Shown: one piece after another, positions 1-5,178 of the stretch | How the letters are laid out: each line of letters starts with the position of its first letter | Numbering within the stretch: the stretch's first letter is position 1 | DNA from: Thauera sp. | GTDB taxonomy: Bacteria > Pseudomonadota > Gammaproteobacteria > Burkholderiales > Rhodocyclaceae | Length of the DNA: 5,178 nucleotides | Direction of reading: 5' to 3' | Assembly: GCA_003446655.1 (NCBI GenBank) | Contig: DMCZ01000023.1 | Span: 1-5,178, forward strand | Position numbers and translations under genes: made by a program | Notes under the pieces: generated by a model | Databases searched by the model: none | What the model saw: only the letters and a program-made list of their open reading frames with translations | Told to the model about the DNA's origin: nothing

Positions 1-150
1 TGCGGCGCCAAGGGCCCGACCGACTGCAAGCTGTTCGGCACCGTGTGCACGCCCGAGACGCCGATGGGCGCGTGCATGGTGTCCTCGGAGGGCGCCTGCG
101 CCGCGCATTACAACTACGGCCGCTTCCGCGACCGCGCCGCCGCGCCCTGA
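1..150 (+). CDS. hypD: HypD, [NiFe]-hydrogenase maturation protein (C-terminal fragment)
   Basis: Only the last 49 codons and the TGA stop are present; the gene enters from the left edge. HypD is the iron-sulfur scaffold protein that, with HypC, holds the iron on which the Fe(CN)2CO group of [NiFe]-hydrogenases is assembled in the cytoplasm. The fragment shows the Cys-rich HypD tail: cysteines at fragment residues 1, 9, 16, 25 and 33, the segment CKLFGTVCTPETPMGA, and the hallmark VSSEGACAAHYNYGRF near the end. Some of these cysteines belong to the family's [4Fe-4S] cluster region. The identification is strengthened by hypE starting 77 bases downstream in the same direction, the usual hypD-hypE order. 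The gap between them holds a small GC stem (GGCGGGG at 151-157 with CCCCGCC at 172-178) without a proper T tract, so I do not call it a terminator. Confidence 0.95.
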   Translation, partial: CGAKGPTDCKLFGTVCTPETPMGACMVSSEGACAAHYNYGRFRDRAAAP

Positions 151-227
151 GGCGGGGCGCCCGTCGCGGTCCCCCGCCCCCCGTCCTCGCAGGCCCACGG
201 CCCTTTTTCCTGGAGCCCCATCCCACC

Positions 228-1289
228 ATGCGCAGTACCACGACCGCCTACACCCGCCCACTCGATCTGCGCCACGGCCATGTTGACCTCGGCCACGGCG
301 CGGGCGGCCGGGCGATGAACCAGCTGATCGCCGACCTGTTCGTGCGCGCCTTCGACAACCCCGCGCTCACCCGCGGCGACGACGGCGCGGTACTGCCCGC
401 ACCCGCCGCCGGCGAGCGCCTGGTGATAGCCACCGACGGCCACGTCGTCAGCCCGCTGTTCTTCCCCGGCGGCGACATCGGCAGCCTGGCGGTGCATGGC
501 ACGGTGAACGACCTCGCGGTGATGGGCGCCCGCCCGCTGTGGCTGTCCGCCGGCTTCATCCTCGAGGAGGGCTTCGCGCTCGCCGATCTCGCCCGCATCG
601 TCACATCGATGGCGGCTGCCGCGCGCACCGCCGGCGTGCAGGTCGTGACCGGCGACACCAAGGTCGTCGAGCAGGGCAAGGGCGACGGCGTGTTCATCAC
701 CACCACCGGGGTGGGCGCCCTCCCCGCCGGCCGCAACCCGGGCGGCGCCTGCGCCCGCCCGGGCGACGCGGTGCTGGTGTCGGGCACGCTCGGCGACCAC
801 GGCATGGCGATCCTCGCCCAGCGCGAGTCGCTCGCCTTCGAGTCGCAGATCGTCTCCGACAGCGCCGCGCTGAACGGCCTCATCGAAGCGCTCTACGCCG
901 CGGTGCCCGCCGAGGCCATCCACGTGCTGCGCGACCCCACGCGCGGCGGGCTGGCGAGCACGGTGAACGAGATCGCCAGCCAGTCCGGGGTCGGCTTCGA
1001 GCTCGACGAAGCGGCGATTCCGGTCTCGGCCCAGGTGCGCGCAGCCTGCGAGCTGCTCGGCCTGGATCCGCTCAACATCGCCAACGAGGGCAAGCTGGTG
1101 GTGGTCTGCGCCGCCGAGTTCGCCGAGGCCGCGCTCGCCGCCCTGCGCGCGCACCCGCTCGGCGCGGCGGCGGCCCGCATCGGGCAAGTGATCGAGGACG
1201 AGCGTCGCTTCGTACAGCTGCGCACCGAACTCGGCGGGCGGCGCATGGTGGACTGGCTGGCAGCCGAACAGCTGCCGCGCATCTGCTGA
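228..1289 (+). CDS. hypE: HypE, carbamoyl dehydratase of [NiFe]-hydrogenase maturation
   Basis: The product has 353 residues, normal for the family. HypE receives a carbamoyl group from HypF on its C-terminal cysteine, dehydrates it with ATP to a thiocyanate, and passes cyanide to the iron held by HypC-HypD. Visible features are HGAGG (residues 23-27), the nucleotide-binding stretch from TDGHVVSPLFFPGGDIG (69-85) to GTVNDLAVMGA (91-101), GDTKVV (142-147), RDPTRGGLA (235-243), NEGK (286-289) and the diagnostic C-terminal PRIC with acceptor Cys353. The AIRS-type N-terminal half and the C-terminal half are both complete. The frame stays open upstream to an ATG at 45, but that part overlaps hypD and is low-complexity Arg/Pro. 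The ATG at 228 gives the family N-terminus and has a GGAG at 212-215, a rather long 12 bases away. Related AIRS enzymes (SelD, ThiL, PurM) are excluded by the PRIC terminus and by hypD upstream. It is probably the last gene of the hyp operon. Confidence 0.97.
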   Translation: MRSTTTAYTRPLDLRHGHVDLGHGAGGRAMNQLIADLFVRAFDNPALTRGDDGAVLPAPAAGERLVIATDGHVVSPLFFPGGDIGSLAVHGTVNDLAVMGARPLWLSAGFILEEGFALADLARIVTSMAAAARTAGVQVVTGDTKVVEQGKGDGVFITTTGVGALPAGRNPGGACARPGDAVLVSGTLGDHGMAILAQRESLAFESQIVSDSAALNGLIEALYAAVPAEAIHVLRDPTRGGLASTVNEIASQSGVGFELDEAAIPVSAQVRAACELLGLDPLNIANEGKLVVVCAAEFAEAALAALRAHPLGAAAARIGQVIEDERRFVQLRTELGGRRMVDWLAAEQLPRIC

Positions 1290-1309
1290 GCGCAGGCCTG
1301 CAACCGGGC

Positions 1310-1324
1310 TTTACAACTCATTAC
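1310..1324. promoter_or_regulatory. Tandem TTTAC-N5-ATTAC box upstream of the lipoprotein gene
   Basis: TTTAC at 1310-1314 is followed after exactly five bases by ATTAC at 1320-1324. The two half-sites therefore repeat at a 10-base step, on one face of the helix. They stand out as an AT-rich island in a GC-rich gap. The arrangement resembles the tandem sites of OmpR-family regulators; the CpxR consensus GTAAA-N5-GTAAA read on the other strand is TTTAC-N5-TTTAC, which this matches at 9 of 10 bases. A possible -10 element, TATCTT, lies at 1357-1362 without a good -35, as expected for an activated promoter. The regulator is inferred. The site begins 21 bases after the hypE stop and 154 bases before the lipoprotein start. 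Confidence 0.35.
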
Positions 1325-1378
1325 CGCGCGATACACCTGCGGCGCGGCGCTTGGCCTATCTTGCGGGTGGAGACAGCA

Positions 1379-1437
1379 GAGACGCGGAGCGGGCGCGCGG
1401 GCATCATGCCGCGCGCCTGCGTCCGCAAACCCGTCTC
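1379..1437 (+). other. Long imperfect hairpin in the hypE-lipoprotein gap
   Basis: The arms pair as follows: GAGAC 1379-1383 with GTCTC 1433-1437; GCGGA 1384-1388 with TCCGC 1422-1426; GC 1389-1390 with GC 1419-1420; G1391 with T1418 as a wobble; GGCGCGCG 1392-1399 with CGCGCGCC 1410-1417; and GCA 1401-1403 with TGC 1407-1409 around loop TCA. Interruptions are bulges at G1400 and G1421 and the six-base AAACCC at 1427-1432. That is about 24 pairs in total. There is no T tract after it, so it is not a classic intrinsic terminator. It ends 26 bases before the lipoprotein ATG and would lie in that gene's leader if transcription starts near 1369. It could be a leader structure, an end-of-transcript structure for hypE, or chance in GC-rich DNA. 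Confidence 0.45.
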
Positions 1438-1463
1438 CGCCCCGCCTTCGCCGGACAACCGCC

Positions 1464-2222
1464 ATGACCTTCCGATCCCGCCTGTGGTCCCTGATGCTCG
1501 CCGGCAGCCTCGCGCTCGGCGGCTGTGCGGTCGTGCCGGTCGACGAGTACGGCTACTACGAAGACGACTACGGCTACTACGAGCGCGACACCGTCATCGT
1601 CACCCCGCCGCCGCGGGTCGAATACCGCGGCCTGCCGCCCGCCACGGGCTACGTCTGGATCGACGGCTACTGGAACTGGATCGGCCACCGCCACGACTGG
1701 GTGCCCGGCTACTGGGCGCCCCCGGGCACGCGCGCGCGCCCGCTCGTGCGCCAACGCGATCGTGACGACGAGCGTCGCGAGCGCTGGTGGCGCGATCGCC
1801 GTGACGAGGGGCGCAATGACTGGCGCGACCGCGATGGCGATCGGGACCGCACGGGCGTCCGCGACCGCGACGGCCCCCGCGCGCCGCAGTTCTTCCGCGA
1901 CCACCGGGACGAGCGCGAGCGCAACGCGATCCGCGAGCGCGAACGCCGCGTCGAGGACGGTGCCGCGCAGCCGGCGGCGTCCCCCCGCCCGCAGTTCATC
2001 CCGCGCCAGCGCAGCCAGGCCGAAGCCGAACGCAGGCGCGGAGAGGACGAGGCGCGCGCCGAGCGGCGCCCGTTCCGCCGCGAGCAGGGGCGCGCGCTGG
2101 ACGCCGAGGATGAACCGCGCCGGCGCGGCGAAGGCGCGCGCACCGCGCCGGGCGAGCGCCGCGGCGACGAGCGCGAAGGCCCCGCCTGGCGGGCCCGCCT
2201 GCGCGAGGCCGGCGCCAACTGA
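1464..2222 (+). CDS. Predicted lipoprotein with WxxGxW (YXWGXW-type) repeats and a charged Arg-rich tail
   Basis: The product has 252 residues; no specific function is known to me. Residues 1-21 form a lipoprotein signal: basic start, hydrophobic core LMLAGSLALGG and lipid-acceptor Cys21. Next come a tandem YGYYEDD/YGYYERD duplication (29-42), a Pro-rich stretch, and two WxxGxW motifs, WIDGYW (65-70) and WVPGYW (79-84), typical of small proteobacterial envelope proteins of the YXWGXW repeat type. From about residue 90 to the end the chain is low-complexity Arg/Asp/Glu: about 48 Arg and 40 acidic residues in 162, with no lysine anywhere in the protein. This tail makes it longer than the usual short members of the family. 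The lipobox supports secretion and fixes the frame; the start at 1464 gives a normal signal length, but no strong ribosome site is visible. The gene stands alone, with its own gap on each side. It is real on signal and motif evidence; the tail could partly reflect biased base composition. Confidence 0.8.
   Translation: MTFRSRLWSLMLAGSLALGGCAVVPVDEYGYYEDDYGYYERDTVIVTPPPRVEYRGLPPATGYVWIDGYWNWIGHRHDWVPGYWAPPGTRARPLVRQRDRDDERRERWWRDRRDEGRNDWRDRDGDRDRTGVRDRDGPRAPQFFRDHRDERERNAIRERERRVEDGAAQPAASPRPQFIPRQRSQAEAERRRGEDEARAERRPFRREQGRALDAEDEPRRRGEGARTAPGERRGDEREGPAWRARLREAGAN
1548..1589 (+). repeat. 21-base tandem duplication inside the lipoprotein gene
   Basis: Two adjacent 21-base units, 1548-1568 and 1569-1589, agree at 18 of 21 positions and differ only at unit positions 15-17. 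They encode YGYYEDD and YGYYERD just after the lipidated cysteine. The unit is in frame, so copy number can change without breaking the gene. It gives a Tyr-rich, acidic linker between the lipid anchor and the WxxGxW region. Confidence 0.85.
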
Positions 2223-2226
2223 GCGC

Positions 2227-2242
2227 GCCGCGCCGGCGCGGC
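2227..2242. repeat. Perfect 16-base GC palindrome after the lipoprotein stop
   Basis: GCCGCGCC at 2227-2234 is followed directly by its reverse complement GGCGCGGC at 2235-2242, starting four bases after the TGA. As RNA it would form a short GC hairpin that could protect the 3' end or slow polymerase. No T run follows, so a rho-independent terminator call is not supported. Palindromes like this also arise easily at such GC content. Confidence 0.5.
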
Positions 2243-2275
2243 CGCCGAAACCTGCGCCCGCAGCGCCCGGCGAGG

Positions 2276-2313
2276 TTGCCCCGTTCCCGCATCGCAGCGA
2301 AAATCATGGTTTT
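2276..2313 (+). promoter_or_regulatory. Candidate promoter and A/T dyad upstream of the ABC operon
   Basis: TTGCCC (2276-2281) and GAAAAT (2299-2304) are separated by 17 bases; each matches the sigma-70 consensus at four of six positions. Overlapping the -10, AAAATCATGGTTTT (2300-2313) is a near-palindrome with only the T/G pair mismatched, in the only AT-rich patch of this gap. A repressor bound there would cover the promoter. Transcription from it would start near 2311 and leave a leader of about 78 bases before the binding protein ATG. This is consensus matching by eye and the elements are weak. Confidence 0.3.
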
Positions 2314-2335
2314 GCCGCCGGCACCCCGGCGCGCA

Positions 2336-2363
2336 CCGCCATGGCGGGCCCACCCGGCCCGCC
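2336..2363 (+). other. Leader hairpin with a competing palindrome before the binding protein gene
   Basis: GGCGGGCC (2343-2350) pairs perfectly with GGCCCGCC (2356-2363) around loop CACCC, ending 25 bases before the ATG at 2389. The left arm overlaps a 12-base palindrome, CCGCCATGGCGG (2336-2347), so the two folds exclude each other. There is no T tract downstream, so this is not a terminator. An attenuation role is only a possibility. Confidence 0.4.
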
Positions 2364-2388
2364 TTCAACCCCTGTTTCGGGCAAGACC

Positions 2389-3192
2389 ATGAAGAAACTC
2401 ACCTCGCTGCTGATGCTCTCCCTCACCGCCGCTGCGCTCGTCGCCGGCTGCGGCAAGAACGAACCCGCCGCCCAGTCCGCCGCGGCCCCGGCCGCCCCTG
2501 CTGCGCCGGCGAAGATCGTGATCGGTCTCGACGACAACTTCCCGCCGATGGGCTTCCGCAACGACAAGAACGAGCTCGTCGGCTTCGACATTGATCTGGC
2601 GAAGGAAGCCGCCAAGCGCCTCGGCATCGAGGTCGAGTTCAAGCCGATCGACTGGAGCGCCAAGGAGGCCGAGCTCAACGGCAAGCGCGTCGACGCGCTG
2701 TGGAACGGCCTCACCATCACCGAGGAGCGCAGGAAAAACATCGGCTTCACCAGCGCCTACATGGAGAACCACCAGATCATCGTGGTGCCCGCGAACTCCA
2801 CGGTGAAGGCCAAGGCCGACCTCGCCGGCAAGGTCGTCGGCATCCAGGACGGCAGCAGCGCGGTCGACGCGGTGCAGAAGGATCCGGTCGCCGGCTCGTT
2901 CAAGGAGCTGAAGAAGTTCGGCGACAACGTCACCGCGCTGATGGACCTGACCACCGGCCGCCTCGACGCGGTGGTGCTGGACGAGGTCGTCGGCCGCTAC
3001 TACACCGCCAAGAAGCCGGGCGAGTACGTGGTCCTCGACGAGCACTTCGGCACCGAGGAATACGGCGTCGGCACCCGCAAGGACGACACCGCGCTGCTGG
3101 CCAAGCTGCAGAAGGCGATGGACGACATGAAGGCCGACGGCAGCGCCGCTCGCATCTCAACCGAGTGGTTCGGCAAGGACATCATCAAGTAA
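2389..3192 (+). CDS. Amino acid ABC transporter, substrate-binding lipoprotein
   Basis: The product has 267 residues. It is the periplasmic solute-binding protein (SBP family 3) of a polar amino acid importer. The signal MKKLTSLLMLSLTAAALVAGC ends in a lipobox with Cys21, so the protein is probably lipid-anchored and not freely soluble as HisJ or GlnH is. An Ala/Pro linker follows (27-41), then the binding fold from KIVIGLDDNFPPMGF (42-56) through GFDIDLAKEAAKRLG (65-79). Arg114 in TITEER (109-114) matches the family arginine that holds the ligand carboxylate, and Asp198 in VLDEV (196-200) matches the aspartate that holds the amino group, by comparison with HisJ. The specific amino acid cannot be read from the sequence, so no gene symbol is given. 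The frame is open upstream through the lipoprotein gene, but the signal peptide fixes the start at 2389; no strong ribosome site precedes it. The permease gene follows after 15 bases. Confidence 0.95.
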   Translation: MKKLTSLLMLSLTAAALVAGCGKNEPAAQSAAAPAAPAAPAKIVIGLDDNFPPMGFRNDKNELVGFDIDLAKEAAKRLGIEVEFKPIDWSAKEAELNGKRVDALWNGLTITEERRKNIGFTSAYMENHQIIVVPANSTVKAKADLAGKVVGIQDGSSAVDAVQKDPVAGSFKELKKFGDNVTALMDLTTGRLDAVVLDEVVGRYYTAKKPGEYVVLDEHFGTEEYGVGTRKDDTALLAKLQKAMDDMKADGSAARISTEWFGKDIIK

Positions 3193-3207
3193 GCCTGCCC
3201 CCACCTC

Positions 3208-3841
3208 ATGGACTACATCCTCAGCATCCTCGGCCCGCTGGCCGAGGGTTCGCTGGTCACGCTCAAGCTGTTCTTCATCACGCTCGCGCTGGCCGTGCCG
3301 CTCGGCCTCGCGCTGGCGCTGATCCGCATCTCGCGCTTCACCGTCGCCAGCCGCGCGGTCAATGGCTACATCTGGCTGATGCGCGGCACGCCGCTCATGC
3401 TGCAGCTGCTGTTCATCTACTACGCGCTGCCCTTCGTGCCGGTGGTGGGCATCCGCCTGCCCGACTTCCCGGCGGCGATCGTGGCCTTCGCGCTCAACTA
3501 CGCGGCCTACTTCGCCGAGATCTTCCGCGCCGGCATCCAGTCGATCGACCGCGGCCAGTACGAGGGCGCCAAGGTGCTCGGCTTCTCCTACGGCCAGACC
3601 ATGCGCCGCATCGTGCTGCCGCAGGTGGTCAAGCGCATCCTGCCGCCGATGAGCAACGAGACCATCACCCTGGTCAAGGACACCTCGCTGATCTACGTGC
3701 TGGCGCTCAATGACCTGCTGCGCGCCGCGCGCGGCATCGTGCAGCGCGACTTCACGATCACCCCCTTCATCGTCGCCGCGGGCTTCTACCTGCTGATGAC
3801 GCTGGTGCTGACCTGGCTGTTCCAGCGCCTGGAGAAACGCC

Positions 3842-3858
<17 letters not shown>
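3208..3858 (+). CDS. Amino acid ABC transporter, inner membrane permease (HisM/GlnP type)
   Basis: The product has 216 residues, standard for this family. It is the channel subunit of the importer in the inner membrane. Hydrophobic segments lie at about 14-40, 62-80, 88-108, 152-170 and 184-206, consistent with about five helices. LMRGTPLMLQ (57-66) is the N-terminal signature of polar amino acid permeases. The cytoplasmic coupling loop that docks on the ATPase is EIFRAGIQSIDRGQYEGAKV (104-123) followed by LG, an EAA-type motif with its conserved glycine at 125. As it is the only permease gene in the operon, a homodimer is likely. The start at 3208 gives the normal N-terminus, but the 15-base gap before it (ending CCCCCACCTC) is pyrimidine-rich and has no Shine-Dalgarno, so translation may depend on coupling to the binding protein gene. 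The 3' end overlaps the ATPase gene by 17 bases. Confidence 0.96.
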
Positions 3859-4645
<787 letters not shown>

Positions 4646-4650
4646 GACAA

Positions 4651-4678
4651 CAAAAAACCCGCCGAGGCGGGTTTTTTG
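4651..4678. terminator. Bidirectional intrinsic terminator between convergent genes
   Basis: CAAAAAACCCGCC (4651-4663) and GGCGGGTTTTTTG (4666-4678) are perfect reverse complements. A realistic fold has 12 pairs and loop CGAG. The T6 run at 4672-4677 serves transcripts from the left, and the A6 run at 4652-4657 gives the U run for transcripts from the right. It begins five bases after the ATPase stop and lies 17 bases beyond the helicase stop on the other strand. It should therefore end both the ABC operon and the helicase gene. Confidence 0.93.
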
Positions 4679-4695
4679 TGGGGCGCTACGGGGAC

Positions 4696-5178
4696 TCAGC
4701 GCGAACCGCGATCCGAACGGCCGCCGTGGCTGCGCTCGTTGCGCGACGGATGCCCCTCGCGATTGAAACCGCTAGCGCGACGGCTGTCACCGCCGGGACG
4801 GCCATAGCCGCCGCCGTTGCCGAAGCGGCGGCCGCCGCTGCCACCCGGGCGCGGGCCGGCAGGCTTGCGCGGCGAGGGTTCCATGCCGGGGATGGTGTGC
4901 ACTTCGAGGCGGTCGCCGGTGAAGCGCTCGATGGCGCGGATGAGGCCGGTCTCGCGCGGGCCCGACAGGGTGATCGCGATGCCATCGCGGCCGGCACGAC
5001 CTGTGCGGCCGATGCGGTGCACATAGTCTTCGGCCTGGCGCGGCGGATCGAAGTTGATGACGTGGCTGATGCCGGCGACGTCGATGCCGCGCGCGGCCAC
5101 GTCGGTCGCCACCAGCACGCCGATGCGGCCCTGGCGCAGGCGGTCGAGGGTGCGGTTGCGCTGGGTCTGGTGCATGTC
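4696..5178 (-). CDS. RhlE-type DEAD-box RNA helicase (C-terminal fragment)
   Basis: The last 160 codons are present; the gene continues beyond the right edge, so its start is not in the window and the internal Met at fragment residue 2 should not be read as a start. DEAD-box helicases use ATP to unwind short RNA duplexes, in bacteria mostly in ribosome assembly, RNA decay and growth in the cold. Visible in the second RecA-like domain are HQTQRNRTLDRLRQG (3-17, the region before motif V), motif V VATDVAARGIDV (23-34), NFDPPRQAEDYVH (42-54) and motif VI HRIGRTGR (54-61). From about residue 97 the chain becomes a Gly/Arg/Ser-rich tail with RF, GYGRPGG and HGGRSDRGS elements, the disordered basic tail common in RhlE-group enzymes and likely an RNA contact. 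RhlE is the best family guess, but DbpA, SrmB and other members cannot be fully excluded without the N-terminal half, so no symbol is assigned. It is transcribed toward the ABC operon. Confidence 0.93.
   Translation of the reverse strand, partial: DMHQTQRNRTLDRLRQGRIGVLVATDVAARGIDVAGISHVINFDPPRQAEDYVHRIGRTGRAGRDGIAITLSGPRETGLIRAIERFTGDRLEVHTIPGMEPSPRKPAGPRPGGSGGRRFGNGGGYGRPGGDSRRASGFNREGHPSRNERSHGGRSDRGSR

Noticed and set aside
151..178. Stem GGCGGGG/CCCCGCC between hypD and hypE as a terminator
   Set aside because: It has a 14-base loop and no T tract directly after it; the genes are expected to be co-transcribed.
45..227. N-terminal extension of HypE to the ATG at 45
   Set aside because: It would overlap the end of hypD in another frame and add about 60 Arg/Pro-rich residues absent from the HypE family.
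114..1187. Long open frame on the minus strand opposite hypE
   Set aside because: It mirrors hypE codons in GC-rich DNA, has His/Gly/Arg-rich low complexity, and shows no family motif; hypE is complete and convincing on the other strand.
228..1289. Assignment of hypE as selD, thiL or purM
   Set aside because: The fold is shared, but the PRIC C-terminus and the adjacent hypD are specific to HypE.
539..1765. Plus-strand open frame running through hypE, the gap and part of the lipoprotein gene
   Set aside because: It is Arg-rich out-of-frame translation of two real genes and lacks any recognisable domain.
1525..2388. Upstream extension of the binding protein frame through the lipoprotein gene
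   Set aside because: The frame is open only because stop codons are rare at this GC content; the signal peptide and lipobox begin at 2389, and the extension is Ala/Arg/Ser low complexity.
4817..5026. Small plus-strand open frame opposite the helicase
   Set aside because: It is antisense to the Gly/Arg tail and motif VI region of the helicase and has no signal or motif of its own.

Overview
The window is very GC-rich (most codons end in G or C). It reads as an ordinary stretch of chromosome from a betaproteobacterium. The gene content and style (hyp genes, a YXWGXW-type lipoprotein, an RhlE-type helicase with a Gly/Arg tail) would fit Rhodocyclales such as Thauera or Azoarcus relatives. That placement is inference from recalled family flavour, not from a search.

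Layout from left to right. (1) Positions 1-1289 are the end of a [NiFe]-hydrogenase maturation cluster: the last 49 codons of hypD, then a complete hypE. Together with HypC and HypF, their products build the Fe(CN)2CO group of [NiFe]-hydrogenases; the hydrogenase itself is outside the window. (2) Positions 1290-1463 are a non-coding gap with a tandem TTTAC/ATTAC box and a long imperfect hairpin. (3) Positions 1464-2222 encode a lipoprotein with two WxxGxW motifs and a very long Arg/Asp/Glu tail that contains no lysine. (4) Positions 2223-2388 are a gap with a GC palindrome, a weak promoter candidate on an AT-rich island, and a leader hairpin. (5) Positions 2389-4645 are a compact three-gene operon for a polar amino acid ABC importer: lipid-anchored binding protein, permease, ATPase. 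(6) A strong, symmetric hairpin at 4651-4678 closes this operon and also the convergent gene. (7) Positions 4696-5178, minus strand, are the C-terminal part of an RhlE-type DEAD-box RNA helicase that runs off the right edge.

How they work together: the binding protein captures an amino acid in the periplasm, the permease (probably as a homodimer) forms the channel, and the ATPase dimer drives uptake. HypD and HypE act successively in cyanide ligand synthesis. The lipoprotein and the helicase are independent units. I found no CRISPR, mobile element, tRNA, rRNA or defence locus, and no clear undescribed system. The least explained items are the lipoprotein with its upstream region and the repeated-ATG start of the ATPase gene.
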